From Balanoglossus misakiensis (lineage: Eukaryota > Hemichordata), in contig CM082582.2 of NCBI GenBank assembly GCA_040954595.2, positions 10,168,001 through 10,232,000 of the forward strand: a stretch of 64,000 nucleotides of DNA, given 5' to 3'. Position 1 is the first letter of the stretch, and the number at the start of each line of letters is the position of its first letter. Positions 24,236 through 37,200 of this stretch are shown here, piece after piece. Position numbers and translations under genes: made by a program. Below the pieces are notes generated by a model. That model saw only the letters and a program-made list of their open reading frames with translations. It did not search any database and was not told where the DNA came from.

Positions 24236-27200
24236 ATGTCTGACACATGGAGTGACATCGTTGCTCTGAAAAAGAAGCAGGAGAGTCTTAGGGAGCGTAT
24301 GCAACGGAGGAAACGCGAAAGACAAAATCTTGGCGTTGGCTTTGGCTCAGGTGAGTGCCTTGAACTGACTCACGTGTCGATGTCGCGATGTGATATCGGT
24401 TGATCCATGGAGCTTCTAGACTACCCTGAGCCCTGGCTGTCCCATGTAGCTTACTAACTAATTGACTCTTTATCTTTGCAGACGACAACCCAGCGCAGAC
24501 GCACTCGGGTCCGCCTTCAAGAAGTACCAGTCCTGTTCCATCATCTTCAGTTTCTGATCTCGTGAAAATCGATCCGGAAGTTGAAAAGAGACTGCTTGAA
24601 GTGTTGTGTGATCACGCATTGACCTTACCAACAGATTCTCTGTCACTGCAGACCGCGGTTGCCAAGGTAATTTGCAGTTGTCTCGAAAATTGGCCAGTTA
24701 ATTACTTTGAATGCTGTCATTTATGATAATTACCAGCACACATAAACATTGTCTGGTCAAGATTCTGCAAAGTGATCATTCGATCTTCAGACTTCATTAC
24801 ACTGTCATACTTTTGCAGGGGTTGAATAAGGAAGTTACCCAAGCAAGTGTTGAGGGGATCTTGCAGAAGTTTTCAGCACAGGAACTTATAGAGTGAGTAC
24901 AGTAACCATTGGCGTTTCCTGCAGTGTTTTAAATTATTGCAGTTGAAACTTACCTTTGTTGCTTCCTCTTGTCTTAGAATAAAAAAGGGTGGAACATCTG
25001 ATGGTGAGGAATGTGTCATTGTGACAGTTGCTGACCATTCAAAGGTAATGTACATTAAAACTGATCATTTACTGCAACATTCTTACGTGTAGTGTTGTTG
25101 TTGTGTTTATTGTGGTGTACTTATGCTGATTGTTTTCATTTTGTGGAACGTGTAAGATTGGTACAAATATCAGAGCTGTCACTGTCAAGTTCAAGGTGTC
25201 GGTTTAAACTCTACCATACAGTAACTTAGTGCTTTTATTTCCTGCCAAGACAGTTTGAAGATATCTGTCTTGGCCTCATGGGAAGCACACATTTCAAGTT
25301 TCATTCCGCCCTTTCAATTGCTTTCTTCCTCTTTATGAATAACTAACGCAACTGATAGTATGGTGTTTTCACTTCCCTTTATCTCTGATTTTAACAGTTG
25401 ACTGCAGTGTCCAATCAGCTCAATGAGAAAGACAAACCAACAGGGTCAAGGAAAAGGAAGAGAGAACGGTAAGTCTCATTCATTTTACATGTATTGGAAT
25501 GACTATAAAATTGTGGCATGATGACACATAAATCTGATTCTTTTTTTTTCTTCTGCTTTTAGTGATTCACCAACCAAGGATGAGGCTTCAGTGAAGCTGG
25601 TCACCAGACACAAGTCTGTGGATGCTGACCCGGACACCATAGAGAGCCTACTCTCAATGCCCTCTATCAAAGAACAAGAGGTAAGGTCGGCCATCTTGGC
25701 TTTCTCCCAAATGGGTACAAAAGAAGTAGGATTGGCCATCGTTGTTTTGGTTGAATGGAGTTTTGGCTAGTGAAGTGCTACGACTGGCTATCATAGATTC
25801 CATTGGAGGCATCGATTGTAAACATGCTTCATACTTAACAAAGGTTTTACCAGGTGTTCAGTTGGTGTGAAAAGAGGATGTGATTTCCATAATTCTTGTT
25901 ACAATTCCAGACCAAGAAGATGGGCGAGGAAATCTTGGACCTGCTGAGTAAACCAACAGCCAAGGAGCAGTCGGTTGTGGAGAAATTTAAATCACAAGGT
26001 AATGTCCGTATATAATAATATGAACACACACATTCCAACATACACAGACACTTCTATATACAAACAAATTTTACGTTTATTGTTGAGAGTAACTTTCAGT
26101 CTCAATTCAAAAGAAACAATACTGAAGACACAATCTTTTTTATAACAAAATTATGTATTTCATGTACAGGCAACCAACTGAAAGAATTCTGTCCCCATGG
26201 TACGAAGGAAGATTGTATGAAGATCACTAACAGTTCTATGCCATGTGATAAGGTACCTTGCAGGGTTTTATTGTGTGGGCTGTAGTTTTATAAATGTACT
26301 TTCAGATTTTCATTAGTGTACTCAAACCATCATCCGAAACAAGATATCATCAGTGTGTTCTATTTTTATCCCCTACAGCTTCACTTCAGGAGAATTATCA
26401 ATCAACACACTGATGGTAAGCATTGCCCTAACATTTGTCATTAATTTGGAGATGTGTGTGTGTGAAGTTTTTCTTACAAGTGCTTTTTCAGTGCAGTACA
26501 ACTTTGCGCCGAAATTGAGTAGTTGTGCGGCTCCATGAAAAACACAAGTTTCATGTATGTCTTTCTGAACCTAAAAACGTGAGATTGGATCTCATGCACT
26601 TTTTTTCTTTTTCAGAGTCCCTCGGAGATTGTTCTTTCCTGAACACGTGTTTTCACATGGACACATGCAAGGTATATGTTATTATGTTTTGATTCTGGCC
26701 ATCAATAATCACACAGTCTGTGCTATATCCCTATAATTTGTTGACAATTTCTGTATTGCAAACATGTAATACAGTAAACGTGTAATTCCTGTCTTTGTCT
26801 TCAGTATGTCCATTATGAGATAGACTACCAACGAACGCTACAGCCACAACCAAGCAAGACGGATCAGTCAGACAGAGGAATGGGAGCAGAAGACATAAAA
26901 GTCACTTTGTATCCTCCACAGGTTAGTCTTCTAAAACAGTGTTTCTGATTGGTCACTTCCTTCATGGGGTAGTATGCATTAACCAATCAGGAACCTTAGT
27001 GTAAGACAGGCATTTTTTTTTGTCTTGAAGAAGTATTGGACGTAACTAGAAACGTTTTTTTTGGAATAATCCCACATCTTGCCACCTTTTTTTGTAAATA
27101 ATAAAAAAAATTGTCTTCCAACAAATAGTGGATACAGTGTGACCTGCGTTCACTCAACATGTCGGTGCTTGGCAAGTTCGCGGTGATCATGGCCGACCCT

Positions 27201-28375
27201 CCGTGGGACATCCACATGGAACTGCCGTACGGAACGATGCAGGACGACGAAATGAGGCGACTGAATGTTCCCAGTTTGCAGGACGATGGATTTATATTCC
27301 TCTGGGTCACTGGAAGGTAAACGTCCTATTTTTCATGCTCAGTGGTGACTACATATTGGAGTGTTCCCTAAGATCAAAATGGCCACCTGGTGGCCATATT
27401 GGATCATATCGCAAAACTCAAATTTACTGGTAGATTTCTTTGTACAATTGTAGTAGCAATCAAATGAACATCTCTCAGTGACTACAGTAATATGATAGCT
27501 TTTCAGTTTATGTTAAAATAACGAAGATAATACAAAACAATGCAACCACTGAGGCTTGAGAAAAATCACCATAGAATCTGTTCTCTTTAATTCAGGGCCA
27601 TGGAGTTGGGACGAGAGTGTCTGAACCTGTGGGGTTACCGCAGATGCGATGAGTTGATCTGGGTGAAGACGAACCAGTTGCAGCGACTCATCAGGACCGG
27701 GAGAACCGGTCACTGGTTGAACCATGGCAAGGAACACTGCCTGGTAAGTCAGTGAGTTGTGAGGTGAGTGAATGAATGAAGTCTGTGTCTGGATCAGGAG
27801 AAGTCCTACTTACAAAATTGTATCATCATCTTCTGTACATGTCTACGCTTACATGCACACTGTCTCAGAATCTTGACTCGGTATTCACTTTTAGTTTTCT
27901 TCTCTGTAAAATGTCAGGTTGGCATCAAGGGCAATCTGAAGAACTACAACCGTGGTTTGGATTGTGACGTCCTAGTAGCTGAAGTGAGAGAGACCAGTCA
28001 CAAACCGGATGAAATCTATGGACTGATAGAAAGGCTGTCGCCAGGCACCAGGAAAATTGAATTGTTTGGACGCCCTCACAATGTTCAGCCAAACTGGTAA
28101 GTGTTGCAAAATAATTTTTTTCTGGCATCATTTGATTATCATTATCGTGAACATCTCAGGATGTGCTGAGTCTGATCTGTAACGGAAGTCTCTAGGGTGT
28201 TGGTGCTTTCTCTCTGTCTGCATTTTTTACACTTGTGTTGTTTCCCCCCAACTCTAGGATTACGCTGGGAAATCAATTGGATGGAGTTCATCTCTTGGAT
28301 CCGGAGGTCGTTGAGAGGTTCAAGAAACTCTATCCAGACGGCAAAGTCATGAAACCGCCAAATAAGCCATCATGA
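24236..28375 (+). CDS. METTL3: METTL3, catalytic subunit of the mRNA N6-adenosine methyltransferase
   Basis: Fifteen exons: 24236-24350, 24482-24666, 24819-24892, 24978-25044, 25398-25468, 25563-25680, 25911-25998, 26170-26252, 26379-26415, 26616-26671, 26805-26921, 27129-27316, 27596-27743, 27918-28096, 28258-28375. Phases close to about 547 aa (human about 580). The N-terminus [20 protein letters not shown] matches the family leader helix. A Lys/Arg-rich segment (SRKRKRER) is the likely nuclear localisation signal. The CCCH zinc-finger pair lies at about 245-305 ([11 protein letters not shown]..., [14 protein letters not shown]). The MT-A70 methyltransferase domain follows, with the catalytic DPPW at 360-363. 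Conserved [25 protein letters not shown] and SHKPDEIYG segments contact the RNA and the METTL14 partner in the known family. It should act in the nucleus with METTL14 and WTAP to methylate adenosines in mRNA. All key residues are present and the gene looks intact. Confidence 0.97.
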
Positions 28376-28934
28376 GGAGATACAGCCAGTAAACACAAAT
28401 GATGTACCAGTGCACTCGAAATTATCTCCCCCTGCCACCATGTTTACAAGTATTTTAAAGCTGAAGTCAACTTCTTGTCGTTTTTTACAAAATTTAACCC
28501 ACATAACTTTTTCTGCGTATTATCTAAAATTTTGATCAAAAACTGTTGCTAGTGGAAAATAACGTCAACTTGGTCTAAAATTAAGGGACAGCCTGAAGAT
28601 ATTCAACCCAATAGAGACATGTAGCAGCCCGACTCGTAGACTTTCGTTGTAAGTTGATCAAGTCCTTAGGGAAAGTTTCCGAATGTAAAATGTTTATCCG
28701 ACAAAACATGCACTTTGTATACACTGTTTGAATTTTGCCATGTCTGCATAGTGATGTCCAATGAATGTTTTAAGTGAAAGTTATTTTGTTTGTTTTGCTC
28801 TACCCTCAGCCATCTGTCAATTGAATCAGAATAAAACTGACAAGTTTTTTTAACATTTCTGCTTCTGGTGTCATTCTTCTGAAATGAAAACATGATTTCA
28901 AGGAGGTTTTTTAAAAACTGACAATCTGCGAAAA
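28376..28934 (+). other. 3' UTR of METTL3 with poly(A) signal
   Basis: AT-rich sequence after the stop. The only well-placed AATAAA is at 28830-28835, followed by a T-rich stretch, so the transcript should end near 28850-28870. That is less than 100 bp from the decayed edge of the satellite. Confidence 0.55.
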
Positions 28935-29128
28935 GAAACGTGAATTTGAAGGATCTTTAAAGTCGAGAATTAGAAATTTTTTGAGAGCTTTCATGAGCTA
29001 TAACCCATGAAAAGTTTCCAGAAATAACAAAATCACATTTTTAATGGGTTACAACTCATGAAAATCATCAAAAACTGACAATTTTTTGATTCGGCCAAAT
29101 TTGAAAATTTCATGATCTTTCAGTTTTC
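28935..29128. repeat. Decayed left edge of the 87-bp satellite, including an inverted unit
   Basis: From about 29008 leftwards to about 28935, the reverse complement reads as a diverged unit: it begins atgggttatagctca and continues through a ctcaaaaaat block and a tcgacttt block in the satellite order. A diverged direct unit follows at 29044-29128 (atgggttacaactcatga). The array boundary is therefore a head-to-head junction of old units, while the interior is nearly uniform. Confidence 0.75.
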
Positions 29129-31206
29129 ATGGGTTATAGCTCAGGAAAATCATCAAAAAATGACAATTTTTCGACTTTGCGAAAAGTCAAAATTTGGTCG
29201 ATTTTTGAAAAAAAATCATGGGTTATAGCTCAGGAAATCATCAAAAAATGACAATTTTTCGACTTTGCGAAAAGTCAAAATTTGGTCGATTTTTGAAAAA
29301 AATCATGGGTTATAGCTCAGGAAATCATCAAAAAATGACGATTTTTCGACTTTGCGAAAAGTCAAAATTTGGTCGATTTTTGAAAAAAATCATGGGTTAT
29401 AGCTCAGGAAATCATCAAAAAATGACAATTTTTCGACTTTGCGAAAAGTCAAAATTTGGTCGATTTTTGAAAAAAATCATGGGTTATAGCTCAGGAAATC
29501 ATCAAAAAATGACAATTTTTCGACTTTGCGAAAACTCAAAATATGGCCGATTTTTGAAAAAAAATCATGGGTTATAGCTCAGGAAATCATCAAAAAATGA
29601 CAATTTTTCGACTTTGCGAAAAGTCAAAATTTGGTCGATTTTTGAAAAAAATCATGGGTTATAGCTCAGGAAATCATCAAAAAATGACGATTTTTCGACT
29701 TTGCGAAAAGTCAAAATTTGGTCGATTTTTGAAAAAAATCATGGGTTATAGCTCAGGAAATCATCAAAAAATGACAATTTTTCGACTTTGCGAAAAGTCA
29801 AAATTTGGTCGATTTTTGAAAAAAATCATGGGTTATAGCTCAGGAAATCATCAAAAAATGACAATTTTTCGACTTTGCGAAAACTCAAAATATGGCCGAT
29901 TTTTGAAAAAAATCATGGGTTATAGCTCAGGAAATCATCAAAAAATGACAATTTTTCGACTTTGCGAAAAGTCAAAATTTGGCCGATTTTTGAAAAAAAT
30001 CATGGGTTATAGCTCAGGAAATCATCAAAAAATGACAATTTTTCGACTTTGCGAAAAGTCAAAATTTGGTCGATTTTTGAAAAAATCATGGGTTATAGCT
30101 CAGGAAATCATCAAAAAATGACAATTTTTCGACTTTGCGAAAAGTCAAAATTTGGCCGATTTTTGAAAAAAATCATGGGTTATAGCTCAGGAAATCATCA
30201 AAAAATGACAATTTTTCGACTTTGCGAAAAGTCAAAATTTGGCCGATTTTTGAAAAAAATCATGGGTTATGGCTCAGGAAATCATCAAAAAATGACAATT
30301 TTTCGACTTTGCGAAAAGTCAAAATTTGGTCGATTTTTGAAAAAAATCATGGGTTATAGCTCAGGAAATCATCAAAAAATGACAATTTTTCGACTTTGCG
30401 AAAAGTCAAAATTTGGTCGATTTTTGAAAAAAATCATGGGTTATAGCTCAGGAAATCATCAAAAAATGACAATTTTTCGACTTTGCGGAAAGTCAAAATT
30501 TGGTCGATTTTTGAAAAAAATCATGGGTTATAGCTCAGGAAATCATCAAAAAATGACAATTTTTCGACTTTGCGGAAAGTCAAAATTTGGTCGATTTTTG
30601 AAAAAAACCATGGGTTATAGCTCAGGAAATCATCAAAAAATGACAATTTTTCGACTTTGCGGAAAGTCAAAATTTGGTCGATTTTTGAAAAAAATCATGG
30701 GTTATAGCTCAGGAAATCATCAAAAAATGACAATTTTTCGACTTTGCGGAAAGTCAAAATTTGGTCGATTTTTGAAAAAAATGATGGGTTATAGCTCAGG
30801 AAATCATCAAAAAATGACAATTTTTCGACTTTGCGGAAAGTCAAAATTTGGTCGATTTTTGAAAAAAATCATGGGTTATAGCTCAGGAAATCATCAAAAA
30901 ATGACAATTTTTCGACTTTGCGGAAAGTCAAAATTTGGTCGATTTTTGAAAAAAATCATGGGTTATAGCTCAGGAAATCATCAAAAAATGACAATTTTTC
31001 GACTTTGCGGAAAGTCAAAATTTGGTCGATTTTTGAAAAAAATGATGGGTTATAGCTCAGGAAATCATCAAAAAATGACAATTTTTCGACTTTGCGAAAA
31101 GTCAAAATTTGGTCGATTTTTGAAAAAAATCATGGGTTATAGCTCAGGAAATCATCAAAAAATGACAATTTTTCGACTTTGCGAAAACTGAAAATATGGC
31201 CGATTT

Positions 31207-34200
31207 TTGAAAAAAATCATTGGTTATAGCTCAGGAAATCATCAAAAAATGACAATTTTTCGACTTTGCGAAAAGTCAAAATTTGGCCGTGGTCGATTTT
31301 TGAAAAAAATCATGGGTTATAGCTCAGGAAATCATCAAAAAATGACAATTTTTCGACTTTGCGGAAAGTCAAAATTTGGTCGATTTTTGAAAAAAATCAT
31401 GGGTTATAGCTCAGGAAATCATCAAAAAATGACAATTTTTCGACTTTGCGGAAAGTCAAAATTTGGTCGATTTTTGAAAAAAATCATGGGTTATAGCTCA
31501 GGAAATCATCAAAAAATGAAAATTTTTCGACTTTGCGGAAAGTCAAAATTTGGTCGATTTTTGAAAAAAATCATGGGTTATAGCTCAGGAAATCATCAAA
31601 AAATGACAATTTTTCGACTTTGCGAAAAGTCAAAATTTGGTCGATTTTTGAAAAAAATCATGGGTTATAGCTCAGGAAATCATCAAAAAATGACAATTTT
31701 TCGACTTTGCGAAAAGTCAAAATTTGGTCGATTTTTGAAAAAATCATGGGTTATAGCTCAGGAAAATCATCGAAAAATGACAATTTTTCGACTTTGCGAA
31801 AAGTCAAAATTTGGTCGATTTTTGAAAAAAATCATGGGTTATAGCTCAGGAAATCATCAAAAAATGACAATTTTTCGACTTTGCGAAAAGTCAAAATTTG
31901 GTCGATTTTTGAAAAAAATCATGGGTTATAGCTCAGGAAATCATCAAAAAATGACAATTTTTCGACTTTGCGAAAAGTCAAAATTTGGTCGATTTTTGAA
32001 AAAAATCATGGGTTATAGCTCAGGAAATCATCAAAAAATGACAATTTTTCGACTTTGCGAAAAGTCAAAATTTGGTCGATTTTTGAAAAAAATCATGGGT
32101 TATAGCTCAGGAAATCATCAAAAAATGACAATTTTTCGACTTTGCGAAAAGTCAAAATTTGGTCGATTTTTGAAAAAAATCATGGGTTATAGCTCAGGAA
32201 ATCATCAAAAAATGACAATTTTTCGACTTTGCGAAAAGTCAAAATTTGGTCGATTTTTGAAAAAAATCATGGGTTATAGCTCAGGAAATCACCAAAAAAT
32301 GACAATTTTTCGACTTTGCGAAAAGTCAAAATTTGGTCGATTTTTGAAAAAAATCATGGGTTATAGCTCAGGAAATCACCAAAAAATGACAATTTTTCGA
32401 CTTTGCGGAAAGTCAAAATTTGGTCGATTTTTGAAAAAAATCATGGGTTATAGCTCAGGAAATCATCAAAAAATGACAATTTTTCGACTTTGCGGAAAGT
32501 CAAAATTTGGTCGATTTTCGAAAAAAATCATGGGTTATAGCTCAGGAAATCATCAAAAAATGACAATTTTTCGACTTTGCGAAAAGTCAAAATTTGGTCG
32601 ATTTTTGAAAAAAATCATGGGTTATAGCTCAGGAAATCATCAAAAAATGACAATTTTTCGACTTTGCGAAAAGTCAAAATTTGGTCGATTTTTGAAAAAA
32701 ATCATGGGTTATAGCTCAGGAAATCATCAAAAAATGACAATTTTTCGACTTTGCGAAAAGTCAAAATTTGGTCGATTTTTGAAAAAAATCATGGGTTATA
32801 GCTCAGGAAATCATCAAAAAATGACAATTTTTCGACTTTGCGAAAAGTCAAAATTTGGTCGATTTTTGAAAAAAATCATGGGTTATAGCTCAGGAAATCA
32901 TCAAAAAATGACAATTTTTCGACTTTGCGAAAAGTCAAAATTTGGTCGATTTTTGAAAAAAATCATGGGTTATAGCTCAGGAAATCATCAAAAAATGACA
33001 ATTTTTCGACTTTGCGAAAAGTCGAAATTTGGTCGATTTTTGAAAAAAATCATGGGTTATAGCTCAGGAAATCATCAAAAAATGACAATTTTTCGACTTT
33101 GCGAAAAGTCAAAATTTGGTCGATTTTTGAAAAAAATCATGGGTTATAGCTCAGGAAATCATCAAAAAATGACAATTTTTCGACTTTGCGAAAAGTCAAA
33201 ATTTGGTCGATTTTTGAAAAAATCATGGGTTATAGCTCAGGAAATCATCGAAAAATGACAATTTTTCGACTTTGCGAAAAGTCAAAATTTGGTCGATTTT
33301 TGAAAAAAATCATGGGTTAAAGCTCAGGAAATCATCAAAAAATGACAATTTTTCGACTTTGCGAAAAGTCAAAATTTGGTCGATTTTTGAAAAAAATCAT
33401 GGGTTATGGCTCAGGAAATCATCAAAAAATGACAATTTTTCGACTTTGCGAAAAGTCAAAATTTGGTCGATTTTTGAAAAAAATCATGGGTTATGGCTCA
33501 GGAAATCATCAAAAAATGACAATTTTTCGACTTTGCGAAAAGTCAAAATTTGGTCGATTTTTGAAAAAAATCATGGGTTATGGCTCAGGAAATCATCAAA
33601 AAATGACACTTTTTCGACTTTGCGGAAAGTCAAAATTTGGTCGATTTTTGAAAAAAATCATGGGTTATAGCTCAGGAAATCATCAAAAAATGACACTTTT
33701 TCGACTTTGCGGAAAGTCAAAATTTGGTCGATTTTTGAAAAAAATCATGGGTTATAGCTCAGGAAATCATCAAAAAATGACAATTTTTCGACTTTGCGGA
33801 AAGTCAAAATTTGGTCGATTTTTGAAAAAAATCATGGGTTATAGCTCAGGAAATCATCAAAAAATGACAATTTTTCGACTTTGCGAAAAGTCAAAATTTG
33901 GTCGATTTTTGAAAAAAATCATGGGTTATAGCTCAGGAAATCATCAAAAAATGACAATTTTTCGACTTTGCGAAAAGTCAAAATTTGGTCGATTTTTGAA
34001 AAAAATCATGGGTTATAGCTCAGGAAATCATCAAAAAATGACAATTTTTCGACTTTGCGAAAAGTCAAAATTTGGTCGATTTTTGAAAAAAATCATGGGT
34101 TATAGCTCAGGAAATCATCAAAAAATGACAATTTTTCGACTTTGCGAAAAGTCAAAATTTGGCCGATTTTTGAAAAAAATCATGGGTTATAGCTCAGGAA

Positions 34201-37200
34201 ATCATCAAAAAATGACAATTTTTCGACTTTGCGAAAAGTCAAAATTTGGCCGATTTTTGAAAAAAATCATGGGTTATGGCTCAGGAAATCATCAAAAAAT
34301 GACAATTTTTCGACTTTGCGAAAAGTCAAAATTTGGTCGATTTTTGAAAAAAATCATGGGTTATAGCTCAGGAAATCATCAAAAAATGACAATTTTTCGA
34401 CTTTGCGAAAAGTCAAAATTTGGTCGATTTTTGAAAAAAATCATGGGTTATAGCTCAGGAAATCATCAAAAAATGACAATTTTTCGACTTTGCGGAAAGT
34501 CAAAATTTGGTCGATTTTTGAAAAAAATCATGGGTTATAGCTCAGGAAATCATCAAAAAATGACAATTTTTCGACTTTGCGGAAAGTCAAAATTTGGTCG
34601 ATTTTTGAAAAAAATCATGGGTTATAGCTCCGGAAATCATCAAAAAATGACAATTTTTCGACTTTGCGGAAAGTCAAAATTTGGTCGATTTTTGAAAAAA
34701 ATCATGGGTTATAGCTCAGGAAATCATCAAAAAATGACAATTTTTCGACTTTGCGGAAAGTCAAAATTTGGTCGATTTTTGAAAAAAATGATGGGTTATA
34801 GCTCAGGAAATCATCAAAAAATGACAATTTTTCGACTTTGCGGAAAGTCAAAATTTGGTCGATTTTTGAAAAAAATCATGGGTTATAGCTCAGGAAATCA
34901 TCAAAAAATGACAATTTTTCGACTTTGCGGAAAGTCAAAATTTGGTCGATTTTTGAAAAAAATGATGGGTTATAGCTCAGGAAATCATCAAAAAATGACA
35001 ATTTTTCGACTTTGCGAAAAGTCAAAATTTGGTCGATTTTTGAAAAAAATCATGGGTTATAGCTCAGGAAATCATCAAAAAATGACAATTTTTCGACTTT
35101 GCGAAAACTGAAAATATGGCCGATTTTTGAAAAAATCATTGGTTATAGCTCAGGAAATCATCAAAAAATGACAATTTTTCGACTTTGCGAAAAGTCAAAA
35201 TTTGGCCGTGGTCGATTTTTGAAAAAAATCATGGGTTATAGCTCAGGAAATCATCAAAAAATGACAATTTTTCGACTTTGCGGAAAGTCAAAATTTGGTC
35301 GATTTTTGAAAAAAATCATGGGTTATAGCTCAGGAAATCATCAAAAAATGACAATTTTTCGACTTTGCGGAAAGTCAAAATTTGGTCGATTTTTGAAAAA
35401 AATCATGGGTTATAGCTCAGGAAATCATCAAAAAATGACAATTTTTCGACTTTGCGGAAAGTCAAAATTTGGTCGATTTTTGAAAAAAATCATGGGTTAT
35501 AGCTCAGGAAATCATCAAAAAATGACAATTTTTCGACTTTGCGAAAAGTCAAAATTTGGTCGATTTTTGAAAAAAATCATGGGTTATAGCTCAGGAAATC
35601 ATCAAAAAATGACAATTTTTCGACTTTGCGAAAAGTCAAAATTTGGTCGATTTTTGAAAAAAATCATGGGTTATAGCTCAGGAAATCATCAAAAAATGAC
35701 AATTTTTCGACTTTGCGAAAAGTCAAAATTTGGTCGATTTTTGAAAAAATCATGGGTTATAGCTCAGGAAAATCATCGAAAAATGACAATTTTTCGACTT
35801 TGCGAAAAGTCAAAATTTGGTCGATTTTTGAAAAAAATCATGGGTTATAGCTCAGGAAATCATCAAAAAATGACAATTTTTCGACTTTGCGAAAAGTCAA
35901 AATTTGGTCGATTTTTGAAAAAAATCATGGGTTATAGCTCAGGAAATCATCAAAAAATGACAATTTTTCGACTTTGCGAAAAGTCAAAATTTGGTCGATT
36001 TTTGAAAAAAATCATGGGTTATAGCTCAGGAAATCATCAAAAAATGACAATTTTTCGACTTTGCGAAAAGTCAAAATTTGGTCGATTTTTGAAAAAAATC
36101 ATGGGTTATAGCTCAGGAAATCATCAAAAAATGACAATTTTTCGACTTTGCGAAAAGTCAAAATTTGGTCGATTTTTGACAAAAATCATGGGTTATAGCT
36201 CAGGAAATCATCAAAAAATGACAATTTTTCGACTTTGCGAAAAGTCAAAATTTGGTCGATTTTTGAAAAAAATCATGGGTTATAGCTCAGGAAATCACCA
36301 AAAAATGACAATTTTTCGACTTTGCGAAAAGTCAAAATTTGGTCGATTTTTGAAAAAAATCATGGGTTATAGCTCAGGAAATCACCAAAAAATGACAATT
36401 TTTCGACTTTGCGGAAAGTCAAAATTTGGTCGATTTTTGAAAAAAATCATGGGTTATAGCTCAGGAAATCATCAAAAAATGACAATTTTTCGACTTTGCG
36501 GAAAGTCAAAATTTGGTCGATTTTCGAAAAAAATCATGGGTTATAGCTCAGGAAATCATCAAAAAATGACAATTTTTCGACTTTGCGAAAAGTCAAAATT
36601 TGGTCGATTTTTGAAAAAAATCATGGGTTATAGCTCAGGAAATCATCAAAAAATGACAATTTTTCGACTTTGCGAAAAGTCAAAATTTGGTCGATTTTTG
36701 AAAAAAATCATGGGTTATAGCTCAGGAAATCATCAAAAAATGACAATTTTTCGACTTTGCGAAAAGTCAAAATTTGGTCGATTTTTGAAAAAAATCATGG
36801 GTTATAGCTCAGGAAATCATCAAAAAATGACAATTTTTCGACTTTGCGAAAAGTCAAAATTTGGTCGATTTTTGAAAAAAATCATGGGTTATAGCTCAGG
36901 AAATCATCAAAAAATGACAATTTTTCGACTTTGCGAAAAGTCAAAATTTGGTCGATTTTTGAAAAAAATCATGGGTTATAGCTCAGGAAATCATCAAAAA
37001 ATGACAATTTTTCGACTTTGCGAAAAGTCGAAATTTGGTCGATTTTTGAAAAAAATCATGGGTTATAGCTCAGGAAATCATCAAAAAATGACAATTTTTC
37101 GACTTTGCGAAAAGTCAAAATTTGGTCGATTTTTGAAAAAAATCATGGGTTATAGCTCAGGAAATCATCAAAAAATGACAATTTTTCGACTTTGCGAAAA

